From NCBI RefSeq assembly GCF_020164955.1, contig NZ_JAIUHG010000006.1, positions 62,001-126,000 on the forward strand: a stretch of DNA of 64,000 bases, written 5' to 3'. This DNA comes from Mesorhizobium sp. CA8. GTDB lineage: Bacteria > Pseudomonadota > Alphaproteobacteria > Rhizobiales > Rhizobiaceae. The translations under genes and the position numbers were made by a program. Positions 23,617 to 32,966 of this stretch are shown here, piece after piece (position 1 is the stretch's first letter; each line of letters opens with the position of its first letter). The notes below the pieces were generated by a model, which saw only the letters and a program-made list of their open reading frames with translations, was not told the origin of the DNA and did not search any database.

Positions 23617-24780
23617 TTAAACCCCCTCCGCCATGATCTCGCGGCCGATCAGCCAACGGCGGATCTCGCTGGTGCCGGCACCGATCTCGTAGAGCTTGGC
23701 ATCGCGCAGCAGCCGCCCCGTCGGATAGTCGTTGATGTAGCCGTTGCCGCCGAGCAGCTGGATGGCGTCGAGCGCCATCTGCGTCGCTTTCTCGGCGGCG
23801 AACAGCACACAGCCGGCGGCGTCCTTGCGCGAGGTCTCGCCGCGGTCACAGGCGGCCGCAACCGCGTAGACGTATGCCCGCGCGGCATTCATCGTCGAGT
23901 ACATGTCGGCGAGCTTGCCCTGGACCAGCTGGAACGTACCGATCGGCTGGCCGAACTGCTTGCGCTCATGCACGTAAGGCACAGCGACGTCGAGGCAGGC
24001 CGCCATCAGCCCGATCGGGCCCCCGGACAGCACCGCGCGTTCATAGTCGAGCCCCGACATCAGCACCTCGACGCCGCGCCCTTCCTCATGCAGAACGTTC
24101 TCGAACGGCACCTCGACATCCTCGAAGACGAGCTCGCCGGTGTTGGAGCCGCGCATGCCGAGCTTGTCGAGTTTCTGCGCGACCGAAAAGCCCGCCATTT
24201 CTTTTTCGACGATGAAAGCGGTGATGCCGCGCGCATGACGTTCCGGATCGGTCTTTGCGTAGACCACCATCGTTGCGGCGTCCGGGCCGTTGGTGATCCA
24301 CATTTTCGAACCGTTGAGCACGTAGCGGTCGTTGCGCTTTTCGGCGCGCAGGCGAAGCGACACCACGTCCGAGCCCGCGCCTGGTTCCGACATCGCCAGC
24401 GCGCCGACCGTCTCGCCCGAGCAAAGGGCAGGCAGATACTTCTCCTTCTGCGCCGGCGTGGCCCATCGATTGATCTGGTTGACGCAGAGGTTTGAATGCG
24501 CGCCATAGGAGAGGCCGACCGAGCCGGACGCGCGCGAAATCTCCTCCATCGCGACGACGTGCGCGAGATAGCCCATGCCGCTGCCGCCGAAGTCCGGATC
24601 GGCGGTGATGCCGAGCAGGCCGAGCCCGCCGAGTTCGGCCCACAGATGGGTGGGAAACTCGTTGGAGCGGTCGATCTCCGCCGCGATCGGCGCGATCCTG
24701 TCCTGGGCGAAGCGCCGCACGGTATCGCGCAGCGCCTCGATGTCAGGATCCAATCCGAAGCTGAGCGTATTCGTGTACAT
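23617..24780 (-). CDS. ivd: Isovaleryl-CoA dehydrogenase
   Basis: A 387-residue acyl-CoA dehydrogenase. It oxidises isovaleryl-CoA to 3-methylcrotonyl-CoA, the step just before the carboxylase encoded downstream. The family signature is clear ([21 protein letters not shown]), and Glu in the segment [13 protein letters not shown] matches the catalytic base position characteristic of isovaleryl-CoA dehydrogenases rather than other acyl-CoA dehydrogenases. The C-terminal [30 protein letters not shown] is the family end (shown here by its parts [10 protein letters not shown] and IGAGTSEI). Start ATG at 24780 with GGGAGG. Confidence 0.95.
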   Translation of the reverse strand: MYTNTLSFGLDPDIEALRDTVRRFAQDRIAPIAAEIDRSNEFPTHLWAELGGLGLLGITADPDFGGSGMGYLAHVVAMEEISRASGSVGLSYGAHSNLCVNQINRWATPAQKEKYLPALCSGETVGALAMSEPGAGSDVVSLRLRAEKRNDRYVLNGSKMWITNGPDAATMVVYAKTDPERHARGITAFIVEKEMAGFSVAQKLDKLGMRGSNTGELVFEDVEVPFENVLHEEGRGVEVLMSGLDYERAVLSGGPIGLMAACLDVAVPYVHERKQFGQPIGTFQLVQGKLADMYSTMNAARAYVYAVAAACDRGETSRKDAAGCVLFAAEKATQMALDAIQLLGGNGYINDYPTGRLLRDAKLYEIGAGTSEIRRWLIGREIMAEGV

Positions 24781-24829
24781 GCCGTTCCTCCCTGCGCACG
24801 CCCCGGTCTTCGCGGGGATCATGCCTCAA

Positions 24830-25471
24830 TCAGAGTGCCACGGCGGCGCGCCCGAAAGGACGCGCGGTGCCATGGCTGATTGTCGCGCCGACCAGGCGCA
24901 TTGTCATCGAAAGATATGATGCCGTGACTTCAGCGACCGACAGCCGTTCGCCCGGACGGAACCAGACGATGACGCCGGTCATCATCTGGATCAGCGCCAT
25001 AGCGGTCAGGCCTGTATCGTCGATCTCGAAAGCGCCGGCCTCAGTGCCGTCGCGCAAGATCGTGCGCAGTTCCTTCTCATAGGCCGTGCGCATCTTGAGG
25101 ATCTGCGTCAGCCTTTCATGCGACAGGCTGCGCAACTCCATGTTGGAGACATGGGTGGCGTGGCGCCGCTCGATGTGGAACGCGATGTGGTTCTCGACAT
25201 AAGCGGCAAGCCGGGTGACCGGATCTGCGCTCGCCGGTCGCGCCGTTGCCCAAGCCTTGAGAAGACCTTCCATATGCTCTCGCATCAAGGTGAAAAGCAG
25301 ATCTTCCTTAGTCGGGAAATAGCGATATAGCGCAGCCGCCTGCACGCCGACCTCCGCCGCCAGCTGCCGCATCGACATCGCCTCGTAGCCGAGGCGCGCG
25401 ATCAGGCTGACCGCCGCCTCGCGGACGGCCGCTTCGGTTTTTCCCCCGTCGGAACCTGTGGTGCGCGCCAT
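24830..25471 (-). CDS. TetR-family regulator of the leucine operon
   Basis: A 213-residue TetR repressor with the N-terminal helix-turn-helix SMRQLAAEVGVQAAALYRYFPTKEDLL (helix-turn-helix at about residues 32-56) and a helical ligand-binding domain. It is 49 bases upstream of ivd on the same strand and is likely autoregulated. Family members in this position sense acyl-CoA intermediates of leucine or fatty acid breakdown; the ligand here is inferred. A palindromic site GAACGTTC lies just upstream of its start. Confidence 0.88.
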   Translation of the reverse strand: MARTTGSDGGKTEAAVREAAVSLIARLGYEAMSMRQLAAEVGVQAAALYRYFPTKEDLLFTLMREHMEGLLKAWATARPASADPVTRLAAYVENHIAFHIERRHATHVSNMELRSLSHERLTQILKMRTAYEKELRTILRDGTEAGAFEIDDTGLTAMALIQMMTGVIVWFRPGERLSVAEVTASYLSMTMRLVGATISHGTARPFGRAAVAL

Positions 25472-25486
25472 GTTCGCCTCCAGCGA

Positions 25487-25514
25487 AATTAATAAAACGA
25501 ACGTTCAATTAATT
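25487..25514. promoter_or_regulatory. Candidate TetR operator
   Basis: An AT-rich region around the perfect 8-bp palindrome GAACGTTC (25499-25506), flanked by ATTAAT on the left and ATTAATT on the right. It is 16 bases upstream of the TetR start, as expected of an autoregulatory operator also controlling ivd-mccBA. Confidence 0.55.
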
Positions 25515-25553
25515 CAAGCCTTTTGATCTCCTCTTGGAGGGGAAGATACTGGC

Positions 25554-25835
25554 TTAGACGATGATCTTGAAATCCGTGGGCGCGTCGTCGGCCGCTTCCT
25601 CGATCTCGACTTTCGAGACGAGCGCGCCCCGCGGCCCTTGCCACAGGCGTTCGATCATCGCCGTGACGGCGGCATCGGCGCCGGCGATCAGCGCGGTGAC
25701 CGAGCCGTCAGGTTCGTTGCGCACCCAACCCGTCAGCCCGAGACGTATCGCTTCTGCGCGCGCCCAGACGCGGTAGCTCACACCTTGCACCGTGCCGGAA
25801 ATGCGCGTCCGAACGATCCTATGTTCGCATTGCAT
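25554..25835 (-). CDS. acyP: Acylphosphatase
   Basis: A 93-residue acylphosphatase, which hydrolyses acyl phosphates such as acetyl phosphate or 1,3-bisphosphoglycerate. The catalytic pattern is present: [30 protein letters not shown], here noted by GTVQGVSYR (catalytic Arg) and [11 protein letters not shown] (catalytic Asn). The length fits the family. The ATG at 25835 is preferred; the longer frame upstream is not protein-like. It lies downstream of the aminotransferase gene on the same strand, with 67 bases between. Confidence 0.93.
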   Translation of the reverse strand: MQCEHRIVRTRISGTVQGVSYRVWARAEAIRLGLTGWVRNEPDGSVTALIAGADAAVTAMIERLWQGPRGALVSKVEIEEAADDAPTDFKIIV

Positions 25836-25902
25836 GCCTGTGCTCCGCGTTGCACTTGGCGGAATCTGGCACACCAAAAAGCAAAGGCAACAGGGGACTA
25901 GG

Positions 25903-27015
25903 TCAGTTCCCCTGCGCCGCAGCCAGCGCGCCCGGCAACTCCTCGGCGAAGATGTCGAGCTCATGGTCGAGGCCGACACTGACCCGAATGCAGCGGTCGA
26001 GCCGTGGCGCCATCGGTTTGCGGATGAACACGTCGCGCGACAGGATGCCCTGCATCACTTTCAGCGCGAAGGCGCCATCGCTGCCGCAGTCGATGGTCAC
26101 GAAATTGGTTGCCGACGGCAACGGCTTGAGATCGTTCTGCCTGGCGATGGCTGAAATGCGCTCGCGGCCTGCCGCCACGCGCGTCACCACCGAGCGCAGG
26201 TAATCCTGGTCGGCCAGCGCCTCGAGGCCGGCGATCTGCGCCATGCGGCTGACGCCGTAGTGATTGCGGATCTTCTCGAAGTCGCGGATCACCTCTGCCT
26301 CAGCCACGGCGTAGCCGCAGCGTATGCCGGCCAGACCGTAAGCCTTGGAGAAGGTGCGCATACGGATGACGTTCGGCCGCGCGACGTCTATCGCCGGCAG
26401 CGCCGAGGCCGGCCCCAACTCGCCATAGGCCTCGTCGAGCACCAGCATGGTGGTTTCCGGGAGTGCTTCGATGAAGCGGACGACATCCGGCGCCTCCCAC
26501 CAGCTTCCCATCGGATTGTCGGGGTTCGAAAGATAGACCAGCGGCGCCTTTTCGCTCGCGACCTTGGCGAGAAGCCCGTCCAGGTCCTCTTTGTCATTGG
26601 CATAGGGAACCGTCACCAGGCGGCCGCCGACGCCGGCGATATGGAAATTGAAGGTCGGGTAGGCACCGAGCGAGGTGACCACGGCATCGCCGGGGCCAAC
26701 ATACATGCGCGCCACCAGGCCGAGCAGGCCGTCGATGCCTTCGCCCACGACCACGTTTTCGATCGCCACGCCGTGATGCGCGGCGGCCGCCACCTTCAGC
26801 TCGTAATTGTCGGGATCGCAATACATCCACTGGTCGCGGGCGACGCTCTCCATGCGCGCGATGACGCGCGGCGAAGGCCCGAAACTGCTTTCATTGGCGC
26901 CGATGCGGGCCCGGAACGGCCGCCCGCGCTCGCGCTCCTGCGCCTCCGGGCCGACGAACGGCACCGTGGTCGGAAGCGCGCCGATGATCGGCGTGAGGGA
27001 GGGGCGACGAAGCAT
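25903..27015 (-). CDS. PLP-dependent aminotransferase, histidinol-phosphate type
   Basis: A 370-residue class I/II aminotransferase similar to HisC. The PLP lysine is in [15 protein letters not shown] (about residue 226); [10 protein letters not shown] and LDEAYGE are the usual cofactor-contact segments. It is probably active on histidinol phosphate or an aromatic 2-oxo acid, but the specificity cannot be read here. The ATG at 27015 gives the family N-terminus; no strong ribosome-binding site is seen, and the 60-residue upstream extension is not protein-like. No his genes are adjacent, so a broad aminotransferase is as likely as a second HisC. Confidence 0.88.
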   Translation of the reverse strand: MLRRPSLTPIIGALPTTVPFVGPEAQERERGRPFRARIGANESSFGPSPRVIARMESVARDQWMYCDPDNYELKVAAAAHHGVAIENVVVGEGIDGLLGLVARMYVGPGDAVVTSLGAYPTFNFHIAGVGGRLVTVPYANDKEDLDGLLAKVASEKAPLVYLSNPDNPMGSWWEAPDVVRFIEALPETTMLVLDEAYGELGPASALPAIDVARPNVIRMRTFSKAYGLAGIRCGYAVAEAEVIRDFEKIRNHYGVSRMAQIAGLEALADQDYLRSVVTRVAAGRERISAIARQNDLKPLPSATNFVTIDCGSDGAFALKVMQGILSRDVFIRKPMAPRLDRCIRVSVGLDHELDIFAEELPGALAAAQGN

Positions 27016-27232
27016 GGCACAGGCTCGCGTGGAAATGGCGTTCTTGCTAGCGTGATGGTTGATTGGGCGCAAGCTGGATTGAAACCGCTGGACGCGTTCT
27101 TGCCCGCGTGGGCGAAGGACGCAAACGTCACTGAAAGCATGGGCTGCGCGTTGAGCTTGGACTGGATTCCACCCGCGCTTTTTGGTAGCAGACACCATGA
27201 ACAATCGTCTGCCGCCCGCCTAGTCCAAACAC

Positions 27233-28875
27233 TTGAAATCCGGCCCAGCGCCGAAACCCAGATGGCCACAGGCAAGCCCGCCTCTGCCGAGCCTCAAGCA
27301 GGCAAATTCGCTCGCCCGCGCACAGGCCGACGACGCTTTGCTGGCGAAAGCCTATGAGTGTCAACAAGCCAAACGACTCGATGAAGCGCAGGATCTATGT
27401 TTCCAGGTGCTGGCTCGAACGCCAAACCATCCGCTGGCTCTCTACATCATGGGCACCGTTTGCCTCGGCTACGACGATGAGGCGGCGCTGCGCTATTCGG
27501 ACGCGCGATCGCTGAGGAGCCTAAGAACCCTTACTACCATCTTAGCCTCGGCGAGGCATATGCCAAGCTGAGTGAATATTCGGCAGCGATCAACCATATT
27601 CAGTATGCCTTGGAAGTGCAGCCCGATCTCATAGAGGCGCTTTGCGCCCTGGGGCGCGTCTACACCCAGTTCGACAAACCCGACCTGGCTTTGCCATTGT
27701 ACGAGAAGGCGCTGAAGATCAACCGCGACCATCCCAAGGCGCGGATCGGAATAGCGGCCGCGCTGACCGGTCTTGGGCGGATGGATGAGGCCGCTTCCTA
27801 TCTCAAGGAGGCGATCGAACGCGGCATCGACGCGGCGGCCGCCTACTACGACCTTGTGCAAACCCGAAAGTTCACGGAGGAGCCCGCCGAACTCCAGGCG
27901 ATCCTTCGTGAGCTGAACAGTCCGGGGCTTAAGCCGGAGGCCAGAGCCAGCCTCAACTACGCCGCCGGTAAGGTGGAGAACGACCTCAAGCGCTATGCGG
28001 AAGCCTTCGACCATTTCAAGAAGGCGAAGCAAGCGGAAGGTTACAAATTCGACATCGATCAGTACCGTCGATTCATAGACCTGACGATTGAAACCTTCAC
28101 GCCGGAGCTGTTTGCCGCAAGGTCTGGCTACGGCAATCCTTCCGAAGCGCCTGTGTTCGTGGTGGGCATGCCGCGCTCGGGAACGACGCTTACCGAACAG
28201 ATCTGCGCCAGTCATCCCGAGGTTCATGGCGCCGGGGAGTTGAGCAAGCTTAGACGAGTTGCGAATGCAATCGGCCTGCAACCCTCTGTCTCGGATTTCA
28301 ACAAGCCGATCGGGACGATTACCGAAGGCTTGTCCAGGACGTTGGCGGAAGAGCACCTTACCTATCTGCGGGAGCGCGCTCCGACGGCGCAGCGCATCGT
28401 AGATAAGATGCCGCACAATTTCGAATTGATCGGCCTTCTCACATTGCTCTTTCCCAAGGCGCGCATCATTCACTGTCGCCGCGATGCGATCGATAACTGC
28501 GTATCGTGCTATGTCCTGCCGTTCAGCTCGGCACACAGCTATAACACCGACCTGCAGGCGCTGGGCCTGTACTATCGCGAGTACGACCGCTTGATGCGTC
28601 ACTGGAACGAGGTTTTCCCAGGCCGTATTTTCGAGAATCGTTATGAGACGCTTGTGGAGGACCAGGAGGCACAGTCGCGCCGGCTGATAGATTATCTCGG
28701 CCTGCCTTGGGATGATGCGTGCCTTCGTTTCTTCGACAGGGAAGGGGCCGTTACCACCCCCAGCCGCTGGCAGGTTCGTCAGCCGATCTACAAATCCTCC
28801 GTCAAGCGCTGGAAGAATTTTGAGGGCGAGATCAAACCGCTGATCGAAGCACTAGGCGACCTCGCCGACGTTTGA
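27233..28875 (+). pseudogene. TPR-sulfotransferase interrupted by a frameshift
   Basis: The N-terminal part (27233 to about 27497) has tetratricopeptide repeats (AKAYECQQAKRLDEAQDLCFQVLARTP). The same protein continues in the next frame from about 27498 (AIAEEPKNPYYHLSLGEAYAKL) through more TPRs to a sulfotransferase domain with the PAPS-binding motif GMPRSGTTLTEQ near 28180. One extra base near 27497 would restore one frame of about 548 residues. A TAG at 27221 also separates it from an in-frame ATG at 27197. The sulfotransferase would attach sulfate from PAPS to a sugar or protein. It is either a recent pseudogene or a sequencing error. Confidence 0.8.
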
Positions 28876-29484
28876 TTTCGGCCACCGGAACGGGCTGCGG
28901 CGAGCCAGTTGCTCGATGCGAGATATTCTGACGACTTGGGCACTGCTGCCTTGACCAGTTCGAGGAATGAGAAGCACGCGATACGGGTCAGCGGTGATCG
29001 CTCCCTCCGTGGCCCGTCCTTCGGCAAATGCGAAGGCTGGAGTGGATGTCTCCTCACAAGTGGAGAGACTGCAAGCTTCGACCCTCGATGCTGCGACGTT
29101 GACGATTGGCAACCGCGTTGGGGAGTGTTCGATCTGCTCCCAAGCGAAGAGACGTCGCGCAGGGTTAGAGTAGGGCAGTCGCATATGGAGTTTATCGGAA
29201 GGCCAACACAAGCCCGAGGATGACGCCAAGACATGCCGGGTGGTCCGAACTCCCAAAGCCATATACGACTGCCCTGAGGGTCAGAGGGGCTGTTCCCGCC
29301 GGAGTTGAAGCTCTTCACCGACGCTGCATTTCGACGGTGTCGAATGCCAAACGACGCCTTCGACATTGCTGATGCAACACCCAAACTGCGCCAGCGGTTT
29401 GGCACCTCACAATGCATGAAAACAGAAAGAAAAACCCCGGCGGCTGCCCGCCGGGGTTCTCTCGTCTTCCAGAAATATCTGGTC
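28876..29484. other. Non-coding gap between sulfotransferase and porin
   Basis: 609 bases without a convincing gene. A leftward frame covers 28852-29262, but it overlaps the sulfotransferase end, lacks a ribosome-binding site and has low-quality composition. The right end carries the porin terminator (29424-29458). Some of the sequence may be decayed gene remains; no family is recognised. Confidence 0.45.
29424..29458 (-). terminator. Rho-independent terminator of the first porin gene
   Basis: 11-bp GC-rich arms at 29433-29443 and 29448-29458 around a CTGC loop, with a T-rich run on the minus strand at 29424-29432. A strong terminator, as expected for an abundant outer-membrane protein. Confidence 0.85.
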
Positions 29485-30699
29485 TTAGAAGTCGCGCTGG
29501 AAGCGGAGGATACCGCCGACGCTGTTCTTCTTGGTGGCCGGCGTAAAGGCAAAGTTCTCCGGACCAGCATCGCCAAAGCGACCTGCATGCAGGTAGTCGA
29601 CTTCGGCCGTAACCGTGAAGCCCGGGACAACGGTGTAAGCGACGTTCGCGGCAACGCCGACGTTCTTCCAATCGTCAGCCGAGGCCTGGATGTTGAACGC
29701 GGTCTTCTCGTTGAACTTGTAGGTACCGCCGCCCCACACAGCCCAGTTGCCGCCCCACGGCTTGTAGAAGCCGCGACCGCCTGCATAGTGCAAGTAGGTG
29801 GTGTCGCTGAGGTTGTCATCCGTGCCGTAGCCCGCCATGATGAACAGCGACAGGGCGTCGTTGACATTCACGTCCAAGCGGACCTTGCCGGACACTTCCT
29901 CATAGTTGCTGTCATAGGCGATGACGCCGGTGATCGCGCCCCAGCCCTGCGTCCACTTCACGCCGCCGACGATGTGCGGCACATAGGAGTCGATCGCACC
30001 TGCGCCGTAGTAGTGGCCGTAGTTGGCGGCTGCACCAGCACCAACGCCGAGAGGATCCCTAAGAGTGCCCGCACCCGCACCTTCTTCGAGCGAGACCACC
30101 GCCGAGAAGCCGTTGCCGGCATCGAAGTAGTACTGCACGACGTTGGTGTCGAAGCCGCCATAGGGGATCAGCGTATCCTGGATGACGTTGCCGGCGTAGC
30201 CGACGAAGGTATCGAAAGCCGATTCGTCCTTACCGACGCGCAGGCCGCCGAGCTGGATCCAGGCAAAGTTCAGCGAGGTGCTGTTACCCGGGGCATTAAC
30301 AAACGGGGTCGTGTCGCTGTTGCTGTTGCCGAAGTTCCAGCGGGTCTCGGTGTAGGTCTTCAACGTGCCGAGCTCGGTTTCCTGACCGGTCCAGGTCTTC
30401 AGCGTGAAGCGGGCGTTCTTCTTCCAGGTACCCTGGCTGTCGCCGTCCTTGACGTCGGCGCCACGAGCACCGTCGAACGAGCCCAAATCGCCGCCAGCCG
30501 CATCGTAGCGGATGTAGCCACCGATGCGCAGGCAGGTTTCGGTGCCCGGGATGTAGAAGTAGCCGGCGCCGTAGACGTCGCAGATCTTGACGTATTCGGC
30601 CGGTTCCGGCTCGGCGACGGTCACCGCGTCGGCGGCGCGAGCACCGGAAACTGCGATCAGGGCCGCAGCTGAGCCGAGAAGAAGGCTCTTGATGTTCAT
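29485..30699 (-). CDS. Alphaproteobacterial porin (Omp2-like), copy 1
   Basis: A 404-residue outer-membrane porin of the porin_2 family. It has a signal peptide (MNIKSLLLGSAAALIAVSGARA), the family segment AEYVKICDVYGAGYFYIPG, and the C-terminal phenylalanine motif FQRDF needed for outer-membrane insertion. It should form a trimeric 16-strand barrel for small solutes. The ATG at 30699 is in the context GGAGGTCAGAAA. Its first 124 codons are identical to the divergent copy at 31818. The insert LGVGAGAAANYGHYYGAGAI near the middle is absent from copy 2. Confidence 0.95.
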   Translation of the reverse strand: MNIKSLLLGSAAALIAVSGARAADAVTVAEPEPAEYVKICDVYGAGYFYIPGTETCLRIGGYIRYDAAGGDLGSFDGARGADVKDGDSQGTWKKNARFTLKTWTGQETELGTLKTYTETRWNFGNSNSDTTPFVNAPGNSTSLNFAWIQLGGLRVGKDESAFDTFVGYAGNVIQDTLIPYGGFDTNVVQYYFDAGNGFSAVVSLEEGAGAGTLRDPLGVGAGAAANYGHYYGAGAIDSYVPHIVGGVKWTQGWGAITGVIAYDSNYEEVSGKVRLDVNVNDALSLFIMAGYGTDDNLSDTTYLHYAGGRGFYKPWGGNWAVWGGGTYKFNEKTAFNIQASADDWKNVGVAANVAYTVVPGFTVTAEVDYLHAGRFGDAGPENFAFTPATKKNSVGGILRFQRDF

Positions 30700-30716
30700 T
30701 TTCTGACCTCCAGTCA
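30344..30716 (-). repeat. 373-bp identical inverted repeat, arm 1
   Basis: Reverse complement of 31801-32173, compared line by line with no difference found. It covers the ribosome-binding site and the first 119 codons or so of the porin gene. The two porins then diverge. Identity over silent positions points to recent duplication or gene conversion. Confidence 0.9.
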
Positions 30717-31129
30717 AAAGTTAAAAAACGGGTCTGGGTATTTTTGCTGAAGGACAGCGTTCCCTGCCCCATCCCCACTACCGAAAAAGATGCGCACCGC
30801 GCCGAAGCTGACATTACCCATGAGCCGGCGCCGTTCAACCACGATCGTATCGGCGCACGGGCTGTCCGGACGCTATTATTGCACAAATGACACGATTTGG
30901 CCTCACTCAGAAAGCTCTCGTTAACCATCGAGGGCCGCGCACCGGCTGAATCCCCCCGAATCCGGCAAAGGACCGACCGAAATGCGGCGGGCGGCTGAGT
31001 CGACCGCCAGGCGATTGCCGCAGAATCGCCACCTGAAGCGACATGAGCGCGAAAGTCCGCCGATTTTTCGCCGATTATCGCGCCGGCTTGTTGATTGTGC
31101 CCGCGCTTTTCTTTATCCAGCGGCGCGAC
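30700..31129. other. Promoter region of porin copy 1 and tRNA
   Basis: 430 bases between the porin start and tRNA-Ser. The minus strand should hold the porin promoter near 30730-30800 (T-rich). Nothing coding is convincing. It differs completely from the region upstream of porin copy 2, so the two copies are likely regulated differently. Confidence 0.45.
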
Positions 31130-31220
31130 GGAGAGGTGGCCGAGTGGTCGAAGGCGCTCCCCTGCTAAGGGAGTAGAGGTCAAAAGCTTCTCGTGGGTTC
31201 GAATCCCATCCTCTCCGCCA
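31130..31220 (+). tRNA. tRNA-Ser(GCU)
   Basis: 91 bases including CCA. The acceptor stem GGAGAGG pairs with CCTCTCC at the 3' end before G-CCA. The anticodon loop CTGCTAA gives anticodon GCU for AGC/AGU serine codons. A long variable arm (GTAGAGGTCAAAAGCTTCT region) is typical of class II tRNAs, and the T arm has GGGTTCGAATCCC. Confidence 0.97.
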
Positions 31221-31291
31221 TCCTGCTTCGCTCTCCGAGCTTCGCAGGACAAGCCCCAACGTTTGCGCGAAGCAGGATGGCGGAGAGGATG
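31207..31291. repeat. 25-bp inverted repeat including the tRNA-Ser 3' end
   Basis: Bases 31207-31231 (tRNA 3' end plus 11 downstream bases) are the exact reverse complement of 31267-31291, with a 35-base spacer. A third copy in the same orientation as the second is at 31395-31419. In the RNA this could form a 25-bp hairpin competing with the tRNA acceptor stem. Confidence 0.85.
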
Positions 31292-31447
31292 CCCTCCGAA
31301 GCCTTGGCGAAGGAGGGCCACAACGCTTCCACTTCGCTGACACGTTCCAACGCCGCTTCTGTCCGAGCTTCGCAGGACAAGCCCTAACGTTTACGCGAAG
31401 CAGGATGGCGGAGAGGATGCCCTCCAAAGCCTTGGCGAAGGAGGGCC
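31234..31447. repeat. Tandem 86-bp repeat downstream of tRNA-Ser
   Basis: Units 31234-31319 and 31362-31447 match at all but three positions, offset by 128 bases. Each unit contains an inverted copy of the tRNA 3' end and the palindromic segment CCTTGGCGAAGGAGGGCC. The second unit supplies the start codon of the GIY-YIG gene. Confidence 0.85.
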
Positions 31448-31695
31448 GGGTGGTGTGGTACGTGTATCTGATTGAGAGCGAAGCCGCGGAGGGCGAGCGC
31501 TATATCGGCATCACGTCGGACCTGAAGCAACGACTTGTCGACCATAACTCCGGAAAATCCAATCACACTTCCAAGTTCCGGCCCTGGCGAGTCGTCACTT
31601 ACGTCGCTTTCTCGGACCAAGCCAAAGCGACTTCTTTCGAGCGCTACCTCAAATCCGGATCCGCCCATGCGTTCGCCAACAAACGTTTTTGGTGA
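31405..31695 (+). CDS. GIY-YIG nuclease-superfamily protein
   Basis: A 96-residue frame. Residues from about 16 (VVWYVYLIESEAAEGERYIGITSDLKQRLVDHNSG) form a GIY-YIG domain of the UPF0213/YhbQ type: WYVYLI and RYIGITSDLKQRL hold the catalytic tyrosines and Arg. The ATG at 31405 lies inside the 86-bp repeat, so the first 15 residues are repeat-derived; a GTG at 31450 gives a start closer to the usual family N-terminus. Small single-domain members have unclear roles in DNA repair or mobile elements. Confidence 0.75.
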   Translation: MAERMPSKALAKEGRVVWYVYLIESEAAEGERYIGITSDLKQRLVDHNSGKSNHTSKFRPWRVVTYVAFSDQAKATSFERYLKSGSAHAFANKRFW

Positions 31696-31800
31696 GATGG
31701 TCGCGGGCACATACTGAACTCATTTTTTCGAAAAAAAATCGTAGTAACAATGAGTTGACTCCCAAGCAGGTCGGACTGGCTCGTTTTTCCCGTCCGATTC

Positions 31801-32173
31801 TGACTGGAGGTCAGAAAATGAACATCAAGAGCCTTCTTCTCGGCTCAGCTGCGGCCCTGATCGCAGTTTCCGGTGCTCGCGCCGCCGACGCGGTGACCGT
31901 CGCCGAGCCGGAACCGGCCGAATACGTCAAGATCTGCGACGTCTACGGCGCCGGCTACTTCTACATCCCGGGCACCGAAACCTGCCTGCGCATCGGTGGC
32001 TACATCCGCTACGATGCGGCTGGCGGCGATTTGGGCTCGTTCGACGGTGCTCGTGGCGCCGACGTCAAGGACGGCGACAGCCAGGGTACCTGGAAGAAGA
32101 ACGCCCGCTTCACGCTGAAGACCTGGACCGGTCAGGAAACCGAGCTCGGCACGTTGAAGACCTACACCGAGAC
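31801..32173 (+). repeat. 373-bp identical inverted repeat, arm 2
   Basis: Exact reverse complement of 30344-30716. The intervening segment (30717-31800, 1,084 bases) contains tRNA-Ser, the 86-bp repeats and the GIY-YIG gene, and could be inverted by recombination between the arms. Confidence 0.9.
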
Positions 32174-32966
32174 TCGCTTCAATTTCGGCAACCAGGGTGG
32201 CTTGGGTCACACCTTCAGTATCGATGGCGTCAGTATTCCCGGTGGCACGGACAATTTCGCCTACAACAAGGGCGTCTCACTGAACTTCGCCTGGATCCAG
32301 CTCGGTGGCCTGCGCGTCGGTAAGGACGAATCGGCTTTCGACACGTTCATCGGCTACGCCGGCAACGTCATCCAGGATACGCTGGTTCCTTATGGCAGCT
32401 TCGACACCAACGTCGTTCAGTACTACTTCGATGCAGGCAATGGCTTCTCGGCCGTGGTTTCGCTTGAAGAGGGTTCTAGCAGCTACACCATCGACAGCTA
32501 TGTGCCGCATGTCGTCGGTGGCGTGAAGTACACACAGGGCTGGGGTGCCATCACCGGTGTTGCAGCCTATGACAGCAACTTCGGAGAGTTTGCTGGTAAG
32601 GTCCGCTTGGACGTGAATGCCACCAACGAACTGTCGCTGTTCGTCATGGGCGGTTACGGCGGTGAGGATTTCAACGTTGGCGGCTTCCAGCCAAATCCGT
32701 CGGGGCACAACTTCTTCAAGCTTTGGGACGGCAACTGGGCTGTCTGGGGCGGTGGCTCTTACAAGTTCAACGAGAAAGCCTCGTTCAACGTCCAGGCGTC
32801 GTATGACGAAGGCAAGAAGTTTGGCCTCGCGGCCAACGTTGCCTACACCTTGGTTCCTGGCTTCACGGTTACTGGCGAAGTCGACTACATCAATGCGTCC
32901 GCCAGCGACTATCATGGCAAGTTCGACGGCATCGGCGGCATGATCCGCTTCCAGCGCGACTTCTAA
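31818..32966 (+). CDS. Alphaproteobacterial porin (Omp2-like), copy 2
   Basis: A 382-residue porin paralogue of the gene at 29485. Identical signal peptide and N-terminal 119 residues, then a different set of surface-loop sequences (for example GGLGHTFSIDGVSIPGG) in a conserved barrel frame, ending FQRDF. The ATG at 31818 follows GGAGGTCAGAAA. The upstream sequence differs from copy 1, so expression may be alternative. Terminated by the hairpin at 32987-33028. Confidence 0.95.
   Translation: MNIKSLLLGSAAALIAVSGARAADAVTVAEPEPAEYVKICDVYGAGYFYIPGTETCLRIGGYIRYDAAGGDLGSFDGARGADVKDGDSQGTWKKNARFTLKTWTGQETELGTLKTYTETRFNFGNQGGLGHTFSIDGVSIPGGTDNFAYNKGVSLNFAWIQLGGLRVGKDESAFDTFIGYAGNVIQDTLVPYGSFDTNVVQYYFDAGNGFSAVVSLEEGSSSYTIDSYVPHVVGGVKYTQGWGAITGVAAYDSNFGEFAGKVRLDVNATNELSLFVMGGYGGEDFNVGGFQPNPSGHNFFKLWDGNWAVWGGGSYKFNEKASFNVQASYDEGKKFGLAANVAYTLVPGFTVTGEVDYINASASDYHGKFDGIGGMIRFQRDF

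Noticed and set aside
28852..29262. Leftward frame of 136 residues after the sulfotransferase
   Set aside because: No ribosome-binding site or known domain, and it overlaps the sulfotransferase end; probably a chance open frame.
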